Part shown: in pieces, positions 5,571-6,111 of the stretch
How positions within the stretch are numbered: the first letter of the stretch is position 1
How the letters are laid out: each line of letters begins with the position of its first letter
Origin: Chloroflexota bacterium
GTDB taxonomy: Bacteria; Chloroflexota; Dehalococcoidia; SAR202; UBA6927
Assembly: GCA_002717725.1 (NCBI GenBank)
Contig: PBBT01000025.1
Location: 36,289 to 42,399, forward strand
DNA length: 6,111 nt
Direction of reading: 5' to 3'
The notes under the pieces: generated by a model
What the model saw: only the letters and a program-made list of their open reading frames with translations
The model's database searches: none
Told to the model about the DNA's origin: nothing
Position numbers and translations under genes: made by a program

Positions 5571-5631
5571 CCGCAACAACTTTATTATCACTAGCTACTG
5601 GATAAGTTATTAGGCAAATAAAGGAGCAAGT

Positions 5632-5988
5632 ATGAGCGATAGTTCGAACGAACCAGAAATTCGAGGTGAATTAACTAAGAAGATAGGTAAGGTATGGAGG
5701 CCATTTTTGATAGCTGGTTCAGTAATTTCCTTGATACCTGCAGTATTTTTCATGTGGGATTCCTATTCGTTATGGTTCGCTGATTACTCTGACTACAGGC
5801 AAGACCAGCTATTCTGGCCAATGCTTTTTTATGCGATGTATCATTTCGCAGTGCTTCCATTTCTAGTTGTCCCATTAATAACGCTGATTATATTTGCAAA
5901 ATCTAATAAGAAACTGCGCTATGCTCCTGCATTATTGATAGGTATATATTTCATTTCTTCCGCAGGTTGTTTCGGTATACAGAAATAA
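5632..5988 (+). CDS. Small membrane protein, function unknown
   Basis: The family is not recognised. The product has 118 residues: a charged, soluble N-terminus (about 1-22), a hydrophobic helix at about 24-42, an aromatic and acidic loop (43-60, rich in W, Y and D), a long hydrophobic segment at about 61-89, a short basic turn SNKK (91-94), and a final hydrophobic segment at about 98-114. Three membrane spans are the simplest reading. There is no signal peptide or recognisable motif. The ATG has AAGGAG (5621-5626) five nt upstream. The next gene starts 9 nt after its stop with an identically spaced AAGGAG, so the two are probably translated from one mRNA. The coding pattern, ribosome site and operon position support a real gene. 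Confidence 0.75.
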   Translation: MSDSSNEPEIRGELTKKIGKVWRPFLIAGSVISLIPAVFFMWDSYSLWFADYSDYRQDQLFWPMLFYAMYHFAVLPFLVVPLITLIIFAKSNKKLRYAPALLIGIYFISSAGCFGIQK

Positions 5989-5997
5989 GGAGTAGGC

Positions 5998-6111
5998 ATG
6001 CAATCTTGTCCATCATGTGAGACTGAGAATTCTGGTCTAGCAAAGTTTTGTACTGACTGCGGAACTCCATTACCAGTGAAGAAGTCAAATAAAGTCTTAA
6101 ATATCCTACTT
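5998..6111 (+). CDS. Zinc-ribbon protein, N-terminal fragment
   Basis: Partial: 38 codons, running off the right edge. The protein opens with two cysteine knuckles, C4-P-S-C7 and C18-T-D-C21-G, in the double-zinc-ribbon pattern that commonly caps the N-terminus of bacterial membrane or regulatory proteins. The four cysteines should bind one zinc ion. The first knuckle has glutamate where glycine often follows. A lysine-rich linker (VKKSNK, 27-32) and the start of a hydrophobic run (VLNILL) follow, which suggests a membrane helix next, but the rest is missing. AAGGAG (5987-5992) overlaps the stop of the upstream gene and lies five nt before the ATG. The overall function cannot be told from this fragment. 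Confidence 0.8.
   Translation, partial: MQSCPSCETENSGLAKFCTDCGTPLPVKKSNKVLNILL

Larger units (their letters stand above)
5272..5631. other. 360-bp noncoding stretch between tRNA-Arg and the second operon
   Basis: No convincing gene is found here. It holds the tRNA promoter at the left, the short direct-repeat cluster (5342-5442), a G-run cluster (5450-5465), a minus-strand open frame of 47 codons ending at 5409 that lacks a ribosome site, and at the right a TATAAT box (5565-5570) and leader for the downstream small genes. No terminator for the five-gene operon is visible beyond the tRNA. Confidence 0.6.

Overview
The window is AT-rich bacterial DNA with short intergenic gaps and a mix of ATG, GTG, TTG and probably CTG starts. 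It holds a five-gene plus-strand operon, flanked on the left by the 5' end of a divergent glmU-type gene and on the right by a convergent tRNA-Arg, a repeat-rich noncoding stretch and the beginning of a second small plus-strand operon. The inositol-phosphate synthase and mannosyltransferase closely resemble actinobacterial (mycobacterial) Ino1 and PimA. Base composition and gene density suggest a streamlined, low-GC lineage such as marine Actinomycetota or Chloroflexota (Dehalococcoidia/SAR202-like). This assignment is an inference; no rRNA or marker gene settles it.

Layout. 1-153 (minus): N-terminal 51 residues of a GlmU-like nucleotidyltransferase. 154-378: divergent intergenic region with a strong sigma70-type extended -10 promoter (283-311), a short direct repeat around it, a second possible promoter (159-186) and a perfect 8-bp hairpin followed by six T (317-342). 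379-1458: ino1. 1499-2632: pimA, whose N-terminus can only be completed by a CTG start behind a perfect AGGAGG. 2642-3250: CDP-alcohol phosphatidyltransferase, probably phosphatidylinositol-phosphate synthase. 3276-4613: class III (GSA-aminomutase-like) PLP aminotransferase. 4644-5189: unnamed integral membrane protein. 5196-5271 (minus): tRNA-Arg(CCT) with its own promoter. 5272-5631: noncoding stretch with several short direct repeats and a G-run cluster. 5632-5988: small three-helix membrane protein. 5998-6111: start of a zinc-ribbon protein, cut by the window edge.

How the genes fit together. Ino1 makes inositol-3-phosphate from glucose-6-phosphate, the CDP-alcohol transferase joins it to CDP-diacylglycerol, and after dephosphorylation (phosphatase not in the window) PimA adds mannose from GDP-mannose. 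The operon therefore looks like a phosphatidylinositol / phosphatidylinositol-mannoside membrane-lipid pathway. The aminotransferase and the membrane protein are co-transcribed with it on spacing alone; their roles are unknown and are the most open question here. The right-hand part is unrelated, and its repeats next to a tRNA gene leave open a past integration event.
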